This document shows positions 5,390-5,965 of a stretch of 5,965 nt of DNA, in pieces. The notes beneath the pieces are model-generated. The model searched no databases. It saw only the letters and a program-made list of their open reading frames with translations, and was not told the DNA's origin. Origin of the DNA: Fibrobacteria bacterium GUT77. GTDB taxonomy: Bacteria > Fibrobacterota > Chitinivibrionia > Chitinivibrionales > Chitinispirillaceae. Where the stretch lies: positions 1-5,965 of the forward strand of contig LIUJ01000035.1 in assembly GCA_001462255.1 (NCBI GenBank). Direction: 5' to 3'. The position numbers and the translations under genes are program-made. Within the stretch, counting starts at the first letter, position 1. The number at the start of each line of letters is the position of its first letter.

Positions 5390-5965
5390 GTGAATATTGT
5401 GGTATGTATCAAGCAGGTTCCCGGCACTACGCAGGTGAAGATCAACCCTGAGACCGGGACGCTCATCCGCGACGGAGTTGAGGCGGTGGTCAACCCGTTC
5501 GACGAGTACGCCATAGAGGAGGCCGTCCGCATAAAGGAGCGTGTCGGCGGGACCGTTAAGGTCATAACAATGGGGCCGCCGCAGGCCGACGCGGCGCTTA
5601 GGGCCGCCATATCCGTAGGGGCGGACGAGGGATACCTTGTCTCCGACCGCGCCTTCGCGGGATCCGACACTTGGGCTACTTCTTATACGCTTTCGAGCGC
5701 TATCAAGACGCTCGGCAAAATCGACCTCATAATCTGCGGCAAGCAAGCCATAGACGGCGACACGGCGCAGGTTGGGCCGGGCGTGGCGGAAATGCTCGAC
5801 ATACCGTTCGTGGCCTGGGTACGGAAGGTGGAGGACATTACCGAGAAATCCATAAAAGTGGAGCGACTCATGGAGGAGGGGTACGACGTGGTCGAGATGC
5901 CGCTTCCGGGGCTCATCACCGTCGTAAAGGAGATAAACGAGCCGCGGCTCGCCTCGCTGAAGGGC
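5390..5965 (+). CDS. etfB: Electron transfer flavoprotein subunit beta, 3'-truncated by the window
   Basis: The first 192 codons of a protein usually about 250-265 residues long; the reading frame is open to the last base. EtfB pairs with EtfA to form a cytoplasmic FAD heterodimer that moves electrons between dehydrogenases (often acyl-CoA dehydrogenases) and other carriers. The N-terminus MNIVVCIKQVPGTTQVKINP is typical of the family. NPFDEYAIEEAVRIKE (35-50), VITMGPPQA (58-66), GADEGYLVSDR (77-87), CGKQAIDGDTAQVGP (116-130, the nucleotide-binding loop) and EEGYDVVEMPLPGLITV with EINEPR (162-186) follow in the expected order. The KQAIDGDTAQVGP form resembles EtfB of clostridial and other anaerobic, electron-bifurcating systems more than the mitochondrial or E. 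coli FixA types, but bifurcation is only inferred here. etfA would be expected directly downstream, outside the window. Expression appears independent, with its own promoter and a strong Shine-Dalgarno. Confidence 0.95.
   Translation, partial: MNIVVCIKQVPGTTQVKINPETGTLIRDGVEAVVNPFDEYAIEEAVRIKERVGGTVKVITMGPPQADAALRAAISVGADEGYLVSDRAFAGSDTWATSYTLSSAIKTLGKIDLIICGKQAIDGDTAQVGPGVAEMLDIPFVAWVRKVEDITEKSIKVERLMEEGYDVVEMPLPGLITVVKEINEPRLASLKG

Overview
The window carries four genes, all on the plus strand, and no RNA genes, mobile elements or CRISPR arrays. The organism looks like a diderm (Gram-negative-type) anaerobe. It has a periplasmic lytic transglycosylase with a signal peptide and an EtfB resembling those of anaerobes with electron-bifurcating flavoproteins. 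GC content is mid-50s by eye, yet isoleucine is written mainly as ATA. A TTGACT/TATATT promoter, this codon habit and the style of the transglycosylase would fit Fibrobacterota or a similar lineage, but that placement is a low-confidence inference.

Layout: (1) Bases 1-1770 are the C-terminal part of a hybrid sensor histidine kinase. The window opens inside the H-box, and the HATPase, receiver and HPt domains are intact. (2) Bases 1813-2733 encode a complete REC-GGDEF diguanylate cyclase with an intact active site and an RxxD inhibitory site. (3) Bases 2761-5196 encode an 811-residue MltD-like lytic transglycosylase with a TTG start, one clear LysM, a long Thr/Ala/Val/Lys/Pro linker built around a VDTTK-type repeat, and two divergent LysM-like modules at the C-terminus. 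(4) Bases 5197-5389 are intergenic and hold a good sigma70-type promoter and a leader of about 140 nt. (5) Bases 5390-5965 are the first 192 codons of etfB (GTG start), cut by the window end.

Genes 1-3 are separated by only 42 and 27 nt, each downstream gene has its own Shine-Dalgarno sequence, and no terminator or convincing promoter is visible between them, so they probably form one transcript. The simplest reading is a phosphorelay (kinase His to receiver Asp to HPt His) that passes phosphate to the REC domain of the diguanylate cyclase, setting c-di-GMP levels. The transglycosylase would be co-transcribed and may be part of the envelope response. EtfB is a separate metabolic unit with its own promoter. 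I found nothing that compels the idea of a wholly new system. The most unusual parts are the repeat-rich transglycosylase and its coupling to a c-di-GMP phosphorelay.
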